Origin: Flavonifractor porci
Lineage (GTDB): Bacteria; Bacillota; Clostridia; Oscillospirales; Oscillospiraceae
Length of the DNA stretch: 64,000 nt
Assembly: GCF_037572415.1 (NCBI RefSeq)
Contig: NZ_JBBHLB010000013.1
Span: forward strand, 1-64,000
Reading direction: 5' to 3'
Positions 1 through 6,910 of the stretch are shown here, one piece after another. Position 1 is the stretch's first letter. Each line of letters begins with the position of its first letter. The position numbers and the translations under genes were made by a program. The notes under the pieces are model-generated. The model saw nothing but the letters and a program-made list of their open reading frames with translations. It had not been told where the DNA came from and searched no databases.

Positions 1-390
1 AACCTTCCCCCCTGAGGGGGGAAGGTGGCCCGCAGGGCCGGATGAGGGGATGCACGAGAGAAGGTCCCCCTCATCAGTCTCGCTGCGCTCGCCAGCTTCC
101 CCCCAGTGGGGGGGAAGCTCTGTACCGCTTAACCTTCCCCCCTGAGGGGGGAAGGTGGCCCGCAGGGCCGGATGAGGGGATGCACGAGAGAAGGTCCCCC
201 TCATCAGTCTCGCTGCGCTCGCCAGCTTCCCCCCAGTGGGGGGGAAGCTTTGTACCGCTTAACCTTCCCCCCTGAGGGGGGAAGGTGGCCCGCAGGGCCG
301 GATGAGGGGATGCACGAGAGAAGGTCCCCCTCATCAGTCTCGCTGCGCTCGCCAGCTTCCCCCCAGTGGGGGGGAAGCTCTGTACCGCTT
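1..390. repeat. Three tandem copies of a 130-bp palindromic repeat unit
   Basis: Units start at 1, 131 and 261 and are nearly identical. Each has a left arm with a C6/G6 hairpin (AACCTTCCCCCC... GGGGGGAAGGT), a small GGCCCGCAGGGCC hairpin and GATGAGGGG. A short core follows, then a right arm with CCCCTCATCAGTC and a second hairpin beginning AGCTTCCCCCC. A fourth left arm at 391 runs into the DUF559 gene. The open frames across this array are translated repeat, not genes. Confidence 0.9.
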
Positions 391-843
391 AACCTTCCCC
401 CTGAGGGGGGAAGGTGGTCCGCAGGGCCGGATGAGGGGGAGTATCTCATGCGTCTATGGATGAGAAAAAACGCCCAAAGTCTGAGGAAAAATGCTACCAA
501 AGAAGAAAATAAGCTATGGTATCAGTTTTTACGCACCTTTCCCATTCAATTCCGGCGACAAGTGGTATTTGGTCCCTATATTGTGGATTTTTACTGTGCT
601 GCTGCAAAGCTGGCCATAGAGCTGGATGGCTCCCAGCATTTTGAAAAGACGGGACAGGAAGAGGACAAAATCCGCACAGAATTTTTAAAGCAGACCTACG
701 GCATTACCATATTACGGTTTAGTAATTTGGATATTTTGCAGCGATTTGAGGGTGTTTGTACTACCATTGGGCTGGAAGTTCAATGCAGGACCCCCCTCAT
801 CCGCCCCCTACGGGGGCACCTTCCCCCCACAGGGGGGAAGGTT
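391..843 (+). mobile_element. Candidate mobile element: DUF559 gene between inverted repeat arms
   Basis: The left arm (391-439) and right arm (791-843) are imperfect inverted copies of each other: AACCTTCCCCC... GATGAGGGGG on the left and CCCCCTCAT... GGGGGGAAGGTT on the right. Only the DUF559 reading frame lies between them. The same arms joined by a short core make the gene-free units at 1-390, 3570-3684 and 20897-21013. I infer a coding copy and non-coding MITE-like derivatives. No target-site duplication could be established. Confidence 0.55.
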
Positions 844-1080
844 TGGAAGGAGATCTATGAAAACAGTTACCATTTACACCGACGGGGCCTGCTCGGGCAA
901 TCCGGGCCCCGGCGGGTGGGGGGCCATTTTGCAGTACGGAGCATTCAAAAAGGAACTCTCCGGCGGGGAGGCCCACACCACCAACAACCGTATGGAGCTC
1001 ACCGGCGTCATCACCGCCCTGAAGGCCCTGAAAGAGCCCTGCATCGTGGAGCTCTACTCCGACTCCAAGTACGTCATTGA
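448..1080 (+). CDS. DUF559 family endonuclease-like protein, C-terminus read through repeat
   Basis: The first ~115 residues match the DUF559 (Vsr/PD-(D/E)XK-like) family: an N-terminal basic segment, FRRQVVFGPYIVDFYC, then AIELDGSQH, and a late ILRFSN motif. The expected catalytic residues are the Asp of IVDF and the acidic pair of ELDG with Gln-His. From about residue 115 the frame crosses the right repeat arm and continues 220 bp inside rnhA in another frame, so the 210-residue product probably has a non-native tail after loss of its own stop. The start at 448 follows the left arm; earlier in-frame ATGs lie in the repeats. Role inferred: DNA nicking or cleavage, possibly for repeat mobility. 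Confidence 0.7.
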   Translation: MRLWMRKNAQSLRKNATKEENKLWYQFLRTFPIQFRRQVVFGPYIVDFYCAAAKLAIELDGSQHFEKTGQEEDKIRTEFLKQTYGITILRFSNLDILQRFEGVCTTIGLEVQCRTPLIRPLRGHLPPTGGKVWKEIYENSYHLHRRGLLGQSGPRRVGGHFAVRSIQKGTLRRGGPHHQQPYGAHRRHHRPEGPERALHRGALLRLQVRH

Positions 1081-1294
1081 CGCCCTGGAGAAGGGCTGGG
1101 CCCGGGGCTGGAAGGCCAGAGGCTGGGTGAAGGGAGATAAAAAGCCCGCCCTTAACCCGGATCTATGGGCCACCCTGCTGGACCTGTGCGACTACCACAC
1201 CGTCCATCTCCACTGGGTCAAGGGCCACGCCGATAACCCGTTTAATAACCGTTGTGATGAATTAGCAGTAGCGGAGAGCCGGAAGTACAAGTAG
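857..1294 (+). CDS. rnhA: Ribonuclease HI
   Basis: A 145-residue ribonuclease H that cuts the RNA strand of RNA-DNA hybrids during replication and repair. The catalytic set is visible: Asp9 in YTDGACSGNPGPGG, Glu47 in NRMEL, Asp69 in YSDSKYV, His124 in KGHADNP and Asp134. Length is typical of bacterial RNase HI without a hybrid-binding domain. The ATG at 857 follows AAGGAG at 847; longer in-frame extensions are repeat sequence. The TAG stop lies inside a GTAGGGGCG repeat. Confidence 0.95.
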   Translation: MKTVTIYTDGACSGNPGPGGWGAILQYGAFKKELSGGEAHTTNNRMELTGVITALKALKEPCIVELYSDSKYVIDALEKGWARGWKARGWVKGDKKPALNPDLWATLLDLCDYHTVHLHWVKGHADNPFNNRCDELAVAESRKYK

Positions 1295-1315
1295 GGGCGC
1301 GGTATGCGCCCGCCG
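1291..1315. repeat. GTAGGGGCG dyad repeat, copy 1
   Basis: GTAGGGGCGCGGTATGCGCC is a short imperfect dyad of a family that recurs at 5213, 9280, 9326, 13269, 18945, 24424, 29411, 40345 and 40380. This copy supplies the rnhA stop codon. Confidence 0.7.
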
Positions 1316-1330
1316 TCCAAAGGAGGACCT

Positions 1331-1837
1331 ATGAAAATCGCCATTGTATTCGACAGCCAGACCGGCAACACCGCCCAGGTGGCCCAGGCCATCCGGGAGG
1401 CCTGTGAGGGCCACGACATCGTGGCCTTTGGCCCGCCGCCCCAGAACGTGGACCAGGCAGAGCTGGTTTTTGCCGGGTCCTGGACCGACAAGGGTACCCT
1501 CACTCCTGCTATGCAGGAATTTTTACATAGCTTGTACGGCAAGCGGGTAGCCATCTTCGGCACCGCCGGTTTCGGTATCTCCGAGCTGTACTTCGCCTCC
1601 CTGGCCGACCGCTTTAAGGCGGAGGTGCCCAAGGGGAACCAGGTGGTGAGCACCTTCTTCTGCACCGGCAAGATGCCCCAGACGGTGAAGGACCGGTATG
1701 AAGCCCAGCTCAAGGCTGACCCGGACAACGCCAAGCTGAAATCCATGATCCAGGCCTTTGACCTGGCCCTGACCCACCCGGACCAGAGCGACCTGGACCA
1801 GGCCGCCGACTTCGCCCGGGAGGCCATGAAGGCATAA
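1331..1837 (+). CDS. Flavodoxin family protein
   Basis: A 168-residue single-domain flavodoxin fold. The FMN phosphate-binding loop is FDSQTGNT at residues 7-14, and a second flavin-contacting segment is FGTAGFG near residue 77. It should carry electrons in the cytoplasm; the partner cannot be read from the neighbours. The start at 1331 follows AGGAGG. A terminator follows the gene. Alternative: a BilS-type flavodoxin, which I cannot confirm because no bilirubin reductase gene is nearby. Confidence 0.8.
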   Translation: MKIAIVFDSQTGNTAQVAQAIREACEGHDIVAFGPPPQNVDQAELVFAGSWTDKGTLTPAMQEFLHSLYGKRVAIFGTAGFGISELYFASLADRFKAEVPKGNQVVSTFFCTGKMPQTVKDRYEAQLKADPDNAKLKSMIQAFDLALTHPDQSDLDQAADFAREAMKA

Positions 1838-1848
1838 AAGGCAAGAAA

Positions 1849-1882
1849 AAATCCCTGTTGCGTTAGCAACAGGGATTTTTTT
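1849..1882 (+). terminator. Intrinsic terminator after flavodoxin gene
   Basis: ATCCCTGTTGC and GCAACAGGGAT form an 11-bp stem with a 4-nt loop, followed by a T7 tract. Confidence 0.9.
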
Positions 1883-1890
1883 GATGAAAG

Positions 1891-2102
1891 TCAGAACTTT
1901 ACGCGCTCAGCGATATAATTCTTAACCTCGGACATGGAAATTCGCACCTGCGACCCCAAAAAATAAGATTTTTTGGGGTCCCGGATTGGATTCTGTGCGG
2001 CCGAAGTGAATTCGTCCGCACCAAGGTTTTGGCCCAGGGCCAAAACGCTTGTGACGCCGTGACCGGCGGAATGGAGCAGGTGCGTCATAGTTTGGAAAGA
2101 GA
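1891..2102 (-). mobile_element. Hairpin element with duplicated glyS 3' tail
   Basis: Positions 1891-1951 repeat the last 61 bp of glyS, stop codon included (2103-2163), with six mismatches. Between the copies are four hairpins: GACCCCAAAAAAT with its complement (1952-1980); TGCGG..GTGAATTC..CCGCA (1995-2019); AAGGTTTTGGCC with GGCCAAAACGCTT (2022-2050); and a GCCG/CGGC stem (2055-2068). Positions 2071-2084 are an exact inverted copy of the gene junction at 2155-2168. The open frame across it on the minus strand is not a gene. A related element lies behind mgsA. Confidence 0.75.
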
Positions 2103-3539
2103 TCAGAACTTGATACGCTCAGCGATATAATTCTTAACCTCAGACATGGGAATACGCACCTGCTCCATGGAGTCGCGCTCACGGATGGTGACGCAGTGGT
2201 CGGCGGGGGTGTTCTCGTCGCCCACGGTCTGGAAGTCCAGGGTGATGCAGAAGGGGGTGCCGATCTCGTCCTGGCGGCGGTAGCGCTTGCCGATGGAGCC
2301 GGCGTCGTCGTAGTCCACCATGAAGTCGCGGGCCAGCTCGTCACGCAGCTGCTGGGCGGGGCCAGCCAGCACTTCCTTCTTGCTCAGGGGCAGCACGGCG
2401 CACTTGAAGGGAGCCAGAGCGGGGTGGAGGCGCAGCACGGTGCGGATGTCGTCGTTGCCCTTCTTGTCCTGGCCAACCACCTCCTGATCGAAGGCGTCCA
2501 CCAGGAAGGCCAGGGTCACGCGGTCGGCGCCCAGGGAGGGCTCCACCACATAGGGGACATAGTGCTCGCCGGTCTCCTGGTCGAAGTAGGTCATGTCCTT
2601 GCCGGAGACGTTCTGGTGCTGGGTCAGGTCGTAGTCGGTACGGTCGGCCACACCCCACAGCTCGCCCCAGCCAAAGGGGAAGAGAAACTCGAAGTCGGTG
2701 GTGCCCTTGGAGTAGAAGCACAGCTCCTCGGGGCTGTGGTCACGCAGCCGCAGGTGATCCTCCTGCATACCCAGGCTCAGCAGCCACTCCTTGCAGAAGG
2801 AGCGCCAGTACTGGAACCACTCCATGTCGGTGCCCGGCTTGCAGAAAAACTCCAGCTCCATCTGCTCGAACTCACGGGTACGGAAGGTGAAGTTGCCGGG
2901 GGTGATCTCGTTGCGGAAGGACTTGCCCACCTGGCACACGCCGAAGGGCAGCTTCTTGCGGGTGGTGCGCTGGATGTTCTGGAAGTTGACGAAGATGCCC
3001 TGGGCGGTCTCAGGCCGCAGGTACACGGTGTTCTTGGCATCCTCGGTGACGCCCTGGAAGGTCTTGAACATCAGGTTGAACTGACGGATGTCGGTGAAGT
3101 TGTGCTTGCCGCAGGTGGGGCAGGGGATGTTGTTCTCCTCGATGAAGTTCTTCATCTCCTCCTGGGAGAAGGCGTCGATGGGCTTGGGCAGCTCCACGCT
3201 GTTCTCAGCGCACCAGTCCTCGATGAGCTTGTCGGCGCGGAAACGCTCCTTACACTCCTTACAGTCCATCAGAGGATCGGAGAAGCCGCCCAGATGGCCG
3301 GAGGCCACCCAGGTCTGGGGGTTCATGAGGATGGCGGCGTCCAGACCCACGTTGTAGGGGTTCTCCTGGACAAACTTCTTCCACCAGGCCTTCTTGACGT
3401 TGTTCTTCAGCTCCACACCCAGGGGGCCGTAGTCCCAGGTGTTGGCCAGACCGCCGTAGATCTCGGAGCCGGAGAAGATGAAGCCCCGGCCCTTACACAG
3501 GGTGACGATCTGCTCCATGGTCTTTTCGGTGTTTTTCAT
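2103..3539 (-). CDS. glyS: Glycyl-tRNA synthetase, single-chain dimeric type
   Basis: A 478-residue class II synthetase that charges tRNA-Gly with glycine. Visible are RPETAQG (175-181), the class II motif 2 around FRNEI (208-212) and a motif 3 region EPSLGADRV. Two cysteine pairs, CKEC near residue 93 and CPTC at 140-143, suggest a zinc-binding insertion. This is the alpha2 type, not the alpha2beta2 glyQ/glyS type. The ATG at 3539 follows AAAAGGAG. Expression is controlled by the upstream T-box. The last 61 bp are present again beyond an inserted element downstream. Confidence 0.96.
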   Translation of the reverse strand: MKNTEKTMEQIVTLCKGRGFIFSGSEIYGGLANTWDYGPLGVELKNNVKKAWWKKFVQENPYNVGLDAAILMNPQTWVASGHLGGFSDPLMDCKECKERFRADKLIEDWCAENSVELPKPIDAFSQEEMKNFIEENNIPCPTCGKHNFTDIRQFNLMFKTFQGVTEDAKNTVYLRPETAQGIFVNFQNIQRTTRKKLPFGVCQVGKSFRNEITPGNFTFRTREFEQMELEFFCKPGTDMEWFQYWRSFCKEWLLSLGMQEDHLRLRDHSPEELCFYSKGTTDFEFLFPFGWGELWGVADRTDYDLTQHQNVSGKDMTYFDQETGEHYVPYVVEPSLGADRVTLAFLVDAFDQEVVGQDKKGNDDIRTVLRLHPALAPFKCAVLPLSKKEVLAGPAQQLRDELARDFMVDYDDAGSIGKRYRRQDEIGTPFCITLDFQTVGDENTPADHCVTIRERDSMEQVRIPMSEVKNYIAERIKF

Positions 3540-3569
3540 GGTACAATCAAACTCCTTTTGTTTGTGGTT

Positions 3570-3684
3570 ACCTTCCCCCTCAGGGGGAAGATGGCCCGCA
3601 GGGCCGGATGAGGGGGCGCGGGATAGAGGGAACCCCTCATCAGTCAGCCTTTGGCTGCCAGCTTCCCCCCAGAGGGGGGAAGCT
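3570..3684. repeat. Two-armed palindromic repeat without a gene
   Basis: A complete unit of the family at 1-390 with its own core: left arm CCTTCCCCCT..GGATGAGGGGG, core of about 16 bp, right arm CCCCTCATCAGTC..AGCTTCCCCCCAG..GGGGGGAAGCT. It sits between the T-box terminator and the glyS start, so it is transcribed in the glyS 5' leader. Confidence 0.85.
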
Positions 3685-3702
3685 CTCCTTGGCCCAGAGC
3701 AT

Positions 3703-3935
3703 AAAAAACGCCCTGAGCCGTTCTTCGGCTCAGGGCGAACAAAATGTCCGTGGTTCCACCTGAATTCGTACCTGGCTGGTACGCGCTTCGTTTCCGGTAA
3801 CGGCGGGGGACCGGCGGGGCATTGCCTCCCCGCGGCTCACGGGCGCCTTCCCTCCACCTCCGCCGGAGCCTTGCACCGTCCGGCTCCTCTCTGGTGCGGA
3901 AACATGGGGGTACTCTTCCCGATCACTGCCTTATC
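3703..3935 (-). promoter_or_regulatory. T-box leader of glyS
   Basis: Read on the minus strand, the leader has an AGAGAG..GAGCCGG region, the T-box AGGTGGAACCACG (3749-3761), and a terminator stem CGCCCTGAGCCG/CGGCTCAGGGCG followed by TTTTTT (3703-3737). T-boxes bind uncharged cognate tRNA and stabilise the antiterminator, here presumably tRNA-Gly. A GGC triplet occurs near the 5' end, but I did not fold stem I to prove it is the specifier. Confidence 0.85.
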
Positions 3936-3942
3936 GCGGGCT

Positions 3943-3971
3943 ATTCTATCATTTTTTCCCCCTACCGTCAA
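3943..3971 (-). promoter_or_regulatory. Promoter of the glyS T-box leader
   Basis: On the minus strand, TTGACG, a 17-bp spacer and TAGAAT: a near-consensus sigma-A promoter just upstream of the T-box leader. Confidence 0.8.
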
Positions 3972-3990
3972 GGCAAAAAGGGGCGAAAGC

Positions 3991-5190
3991 TCACCGGCGG
4001 TCCATAATTTCGTCCAGCAGGGCGTGGGCGGCCTCCTCCTTGCTCATGAGGGGCAGCTCTTTGGCCCCGTCGGCGGCGATGAGGGTGAGCACGTTGGTGT
4101 CCACCCCAAAGCCGGCGCCTTCCTGCTTCAGGTTGTTGGCGGCAATGAGGTCGATGTGCTTTTTCTCCAGCTTCTTTTTGGAGTTGGACACCATGTCCCT
4201 GGTCTCCATGGAGAAGCCGCACAGGAACTGACCGGGCACCCGGTGCTCCCCCAGCCAGGCCAGAATATCGCTGGTGCGGGCCAGGGGGAGGGAGAGATCG
4301 GCGTCGGTGCCGCTCTTCTTGATCTTGTCCTCCGCCACGGAAGCGGGGCGGTAGTCGGCCACGGCGGCAGCCTTGATGATGATATCCTGGTCGGGGGCAC
4401 GGCTGGTCACCGCGTCAAACATATCCTGAGCGGACAGGATGTCCACCACCTCCATGTAGGGGGGCTTTTTCAGGTTCACCGGCCCGGACACCAGGGTGAC
4501 CTGGGCCCCACGGGCGGCGGCGGCTTTGGCGATGGCGTAGCCCATCTTGCTGGTGGAGTGGTTGGTGAGATAGCGCACCGGGTCCAGGGCCTCCCGGGTG
4601 GGACCGGCGGTGACCAGCACCTTGAGGCCGGTCATGTCCTTCTCGTGGCTCAGGGCGTGGAGGACGGTCTCCAGCAGGTCCTCCGGCTCGGGCATCTTGC
4701 CCTTGCCCACGGCCCCGCAGGCCAGACGGCCGCTGGCGGGCTCCACGATCTCCCAGCCGTATTTTCTCAAAATGTCCAGGTTGTCCTGGGTGACGGGGTT
4801 CTCGTACATTTTGGTGTTCATGGCGGGGGCGGCGATCTTGGGGCAGTTGCAGGCCAGAATGGTGGTGGTGAGCATATCATCGGCCAGGCCGTGGGCCAGC
4901 TTGGCCAGCACGTTGGCGGTGGCGGGAGCCACCAGCACCAGGTCGGCCTGGTCGGCCAGGGCAATGTGCTCCACCTGGAACTGATAGTTGCGGTCGAAGG
5001 TATCCACGCTCACCCGGTTGCCGGTGAGGGACTCAAAGGTGTGGGGGCCGATGAACTCGGTGGCATTTTTGGTCATAAGCACCTGGACGTTGGCCCCCTG
5101 CTTCACCAGGGCGGAGGCCAGGTTGGCGGATTTGTAGCAGGCAATGCCGCCGGTGACCCCCAGCAGCACGGTTTTTCCTTTTAACTGCAT
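3991..5190 (-). CDS. coaBC: Bifunctional phosphopantothenoylcysteine decarboxylase / phosphopantothenate-cysteine ligase
   Basis: A 399-residue two-domain enzyme for CoA synthesis steps two and three. The N-terminal CoaC flavoprotein domain has VTGGIACYK, the catalytic His of VEHI (residue 75), PAMN (122-125) and the active-site Cys of GRLACG (158). The CoaB ligase domain begins near residue 185 with VLVTAGPTREALDPVR and SKMG. The ATG at 5190 was chosen because homologues start here and an AAGGAGC-like site precedes it. It stands divergent to panT-coaX, the upstream steps of the same pathway. Confidence 0.95.
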   Translation of the reverse strand: MQLKGKTVLLGVTGGIACYKSANLASALVKQGANVQVLMTKNATEFIGPHTFESLTGNRVSVDTFDRNYQFQVEHIALADQADLVLVAPATANVLAKLAHGLADDMLTTTILACNCPKIAAPAMNTKMYENPVTQDNLDILRKYGWEIVEPASGRLACGAVGKGKMPEPEDLLETVLHALSHEKDMTGLKVLVTAGPTREALDPVRYLTNHSTSKMGYAIAKAAAARGAQVTLVSGPVNLKKPPYMEVVDILSAQDMFDAVTSRAPDQDIIIKAAAVADYRPASVAEDKIKKSGTDADLSLPLARTSDILAWLGEHRVPGQFLCGFSMETRDMVSNSKKKLEKKHIDLIAANNLKQEGAGFGVDTNVLTLIAADGAKELPLMSKEEAAHALLDEIMDRR

Positions 5191-5212
5191 AGCAAGAAGC
5201 TCCTTATGATCT

Positions 5213-5237
5213 GTAGGGACGGCCTTCCGCCGCCGTA
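5213..5237. repeat. GTAGGGGCG dyad repeat, copy 2
   Basis: GTAGGGACGGCCTTCCGCC is a degenerate copy of the dyad family, just upstream of the coaBC start. Confidence 0.5.
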
Positions 5238-5286
5238 ATGTGTCCCTCAATTATAGCAGACACGAAGGAAGTTTTCCACATTGCCA

Positions 5287-5315
5287 TTGCATTTTGGGGA
5301 TAAAACCGCTATAAT
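5287..5315 (+). promoter_or_regulatory. Promoter of panT-coaX
   Basis: TTGCAT, a 17-bp spacer and a perfect TATAAT (5310-5315), pointing at panT. Confidence 0.8.
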
Positions 5316-5321
5316 ATCTCC

Positions 5322-5442
5322 GGCTGTCCCCGTCCGGGGCCGCTGTACTCTGTGAGACGGCAGGTCCCAGCCCATCGGTGGTCAGTCACCCAAAATATGC
5401 GCTGTATCCTGAGAAAGGAACGGCAGCTGGAGGTAATTGAAT
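5322..5442 (+). other. Unassigned 120-nt structured leader of panT
   Basis: About 120 nt separate the predicted transcription start from the panT ATG. It contains short self-complementary parts such as CCCCGTCCGGGG at its 5' end and has no open frame. It resembles no riboswitch class I can identify (TPP, cobalamin, THF and preQ1 were considered). The Shine-Dalgarno CTGGAGG is at 5427-5433. Confidence 0.35.
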
Positions 5443-6135
5443 ATGAAAAAAGCGCTCACCCGGTCTCAGCGGAGCAAGCAGGTGCAGGGCATGGCCATTC
5501 TGGCTATGTTTACCGGCATTATCTTTTTGCTCACCTTTACCCCCCTGGGTCTTATCGACCTGCCTGTGATCAAGGCCACCATTCTCCATGTGCCGGTCAT
5601 CATCGGTTCCATTCTGCTGGGGCCCAAGAAGGGCGCGTTCCTGGGAGGAATGTTCGGTCTGTCCAGCCTGATCAAAAATACGCTGGTGCCCGGTCTTTCC
5701 TCCTTTGTGTTTTCCCCCTTCATTCCCGTGCCCGGCCTGGACCGGGGCAGCCCCTGGGCTCTGTTCATCTGCTTTGTGCCCCGTATCCTGGTGGGCGTCA
5801 CCCCCTGGCTGGTTTACACCCTCATTAAGACCCTCTTCCGCAAGTCCAACGCCGGTATCCAGACCGGGGGCATGGTGATCGCCGGCATCGTGGGCGCTCT
5901 CACCAACACCGCCCTGGTGATGGGCTCCATCGGCGTCATCTTTACCGAGGCCTATGCCGCCGCCCAGGGCATCCCCGCCGACGCGGTACTGGGCTTCATC
6001 CTGGGCATCGTGGCCGCCAACGGCGTGCCTGAGGCCATGGTGGCTGCCGTCATCACCCCCGCGGTGTGCGTGCCCATGGTGCGTGCCCTCAAGCTGGAGA
6101 AAAAGGCCCCCACCGCTGTGGAGCAGCCTGCCTGA
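5443..6135 (+). CDS. panT: ECF transporter substrate-binding component, pantothenate (PanT-like)
   Basis: A 230-residue membrane protein with about six hydrophobic segments. It begins with a short basic N-terminus and has the ECF S-component signature AxxF..LTFTPLG..DLPV..HVPVIIGSILLGPKKG. S components bind a vitamin and dock on a shared EcfAAT module encoded elsewhere. Pantothenate as substrate is inferred from the linkage to coaX (1 nt downstream) and the divergent coaBC. The ATG at 5443 follows CTGGAGG; a TTG two codons earlier is less likely. Confidence 0.85.
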   Translation: MKKALTRSQRSKQVQGMAILAMFTGIIFLLTFTPLGLIDLPVIKATILHVPVIIGSILLGPKKGAFLGGMFGLSSLIKNTLVPGLSSFVFSPFIPVPGLDRGSPWALFICFVPRILVGVTPWLVYTLIKTLFRKSNAGIQTGGMVIAGIVGALTNTALVMGSIGVIFTEAYAAAQGIPADAVLGFILGIVAANGVPEAMVAAVITPAVCVPMVRALKLEKKAPTAVEQPA

Positions 6136-6136
6136 G

Positions 6137-6877
6137 ATGCTGCTCACGGTTGACATCGGCAACACCACCGTTGCCATCGCGGGCCTGCGGGGAGATCAGG
6201 TGGCCTTTGTGAAAAAGCTGCCCAGCGACCTGGCCCTGGACTGGACCGCCGCCCTCAAAGAGCTGCTGGAGGGGGTGGAGGCCAAGGGAGCCGTTCTCTC
6301 CTCGGTGGTGCCCGCCCTCACCGGCCCGGTGGGGGAGGGTCTGAAAGCCATCACCGGAAAGCCCGTCCTGGTGGTGGATAAAACCACCCACACCGGTCTG
6401 GATCTCAGCGGCTACGACACCGCCAACCTGGGCATGGACCGGGTGGTGGACTGTGTGGCCGCTCTGGCCCGGTATACCCCTCCGGTGGCTGTCTTTGACA
6501 TGGGCACCGCTACCACCCTGTCGGTGGTAGACAAGGGCGGCCTTTTCCGGGGCGGCATGATCCTGCCCGGCCTGGCTCTGGGCCTGGAGGCTCTGTCCGC
6601 CCGGGCCGCCCAGCTGCCCCCTATCACCCTGTCCACGCCGGAGGGGCTGCTGGGGACGGACACTGTGTCCTGCATGAAGTACGGCGCCCTGTACGGGGCT
6701 GCCGGGGCCATTGAGGGCATTGTCAGGCGGCTGGAGGAGGTGCTGGGGCCCCTGACGGTGGTGCTCACCGGCGGCAACAGCACGCTGGTACGCCCTCTGC
6801 TCTCCATCTCCACCGCATGGGAGCCTCACCTGACCTTCCTGGGGCTGGCAGAGATCTGGAAGCAAAATAATGGATGA
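6137..6877 (+). CDS. coaX: Type III pantothenate kinase
   Basis: A 246-residue ASKHA-fold kinase that phosphorylates pantothenate, the first step to CoA. It has the N-terminal phosphate loop VDIGNTTV (5-12), a GMDR motif in the middle and FDMGTATT as second phosphate-binding segment. It starts one base after the panT stop and is co-transcribed with it. With PanT uptake and CoaBC across the divergent promoter the window covers most of the route to phosphopantetheine. A strong terminator follows immediately. Confidence 0.93.
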   Translation: MLLTVDIGNTTVAIAGLRGDQVAFVKKLPSDLALDWTAALKELLEGVEAKGAVLSSVVPALTGPVGEGLKAITGKPVLVVDKTTHTGLDLSGYDTANLGMDRVVDCVAALARYTPPVAVFDMGTATTLSVVDKGGLFRGGMILPGLALGLEALSARAAQLPPITLSTPEGLLGTDTVSCMKYGALYGAAGAIEGIVRRLEEVLGPLTVVLTGGNSTLVRPLLSISTAWEPHLTFLGLAEIWKQNNG

Positions 6878-6910
6878 AAAAGCACGCTGCATCAGCAGCG
6901 TGCTTTTTTA
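6878..6910. terminator. Bidirectional terminator between coaX and yihY-like gene
   Basis: AGCACGCTGC/GCAGCGTGCT hairpin flanked by AAAAA on the left and TTTTTT on the right, serving convergent genes. Confidence 0.9.

Noticed and set aside
1..390. CRISPR array
   Set aside because: The repeats are 130 bp, directly joined, with no unique spacers and no cas genes.
746..856. N-terminal extension of rnhA
   Set aside because: The extra residues are translated from the right repeat arm; the ribosome site and family start agree with 857.
1891..2088. 65-residue minus-strand frame over the glyS element
   Set aside because: It is the duplicated glyS tail plus hairpin sequence read as protein. No start context and no independent coding signal.
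2196..3611. A 471-residue plus-strand open frame antisense to glyS
   Set aside because: It lies opposite glyS, is rich in Gly, Val, Leu and His, and has no domain; open frames of this kind are expected opposite GC-rich genes. The same holds for long antisense frames such as 3478-5184, 26017-28821, 16457-18442 and 60123-62111.
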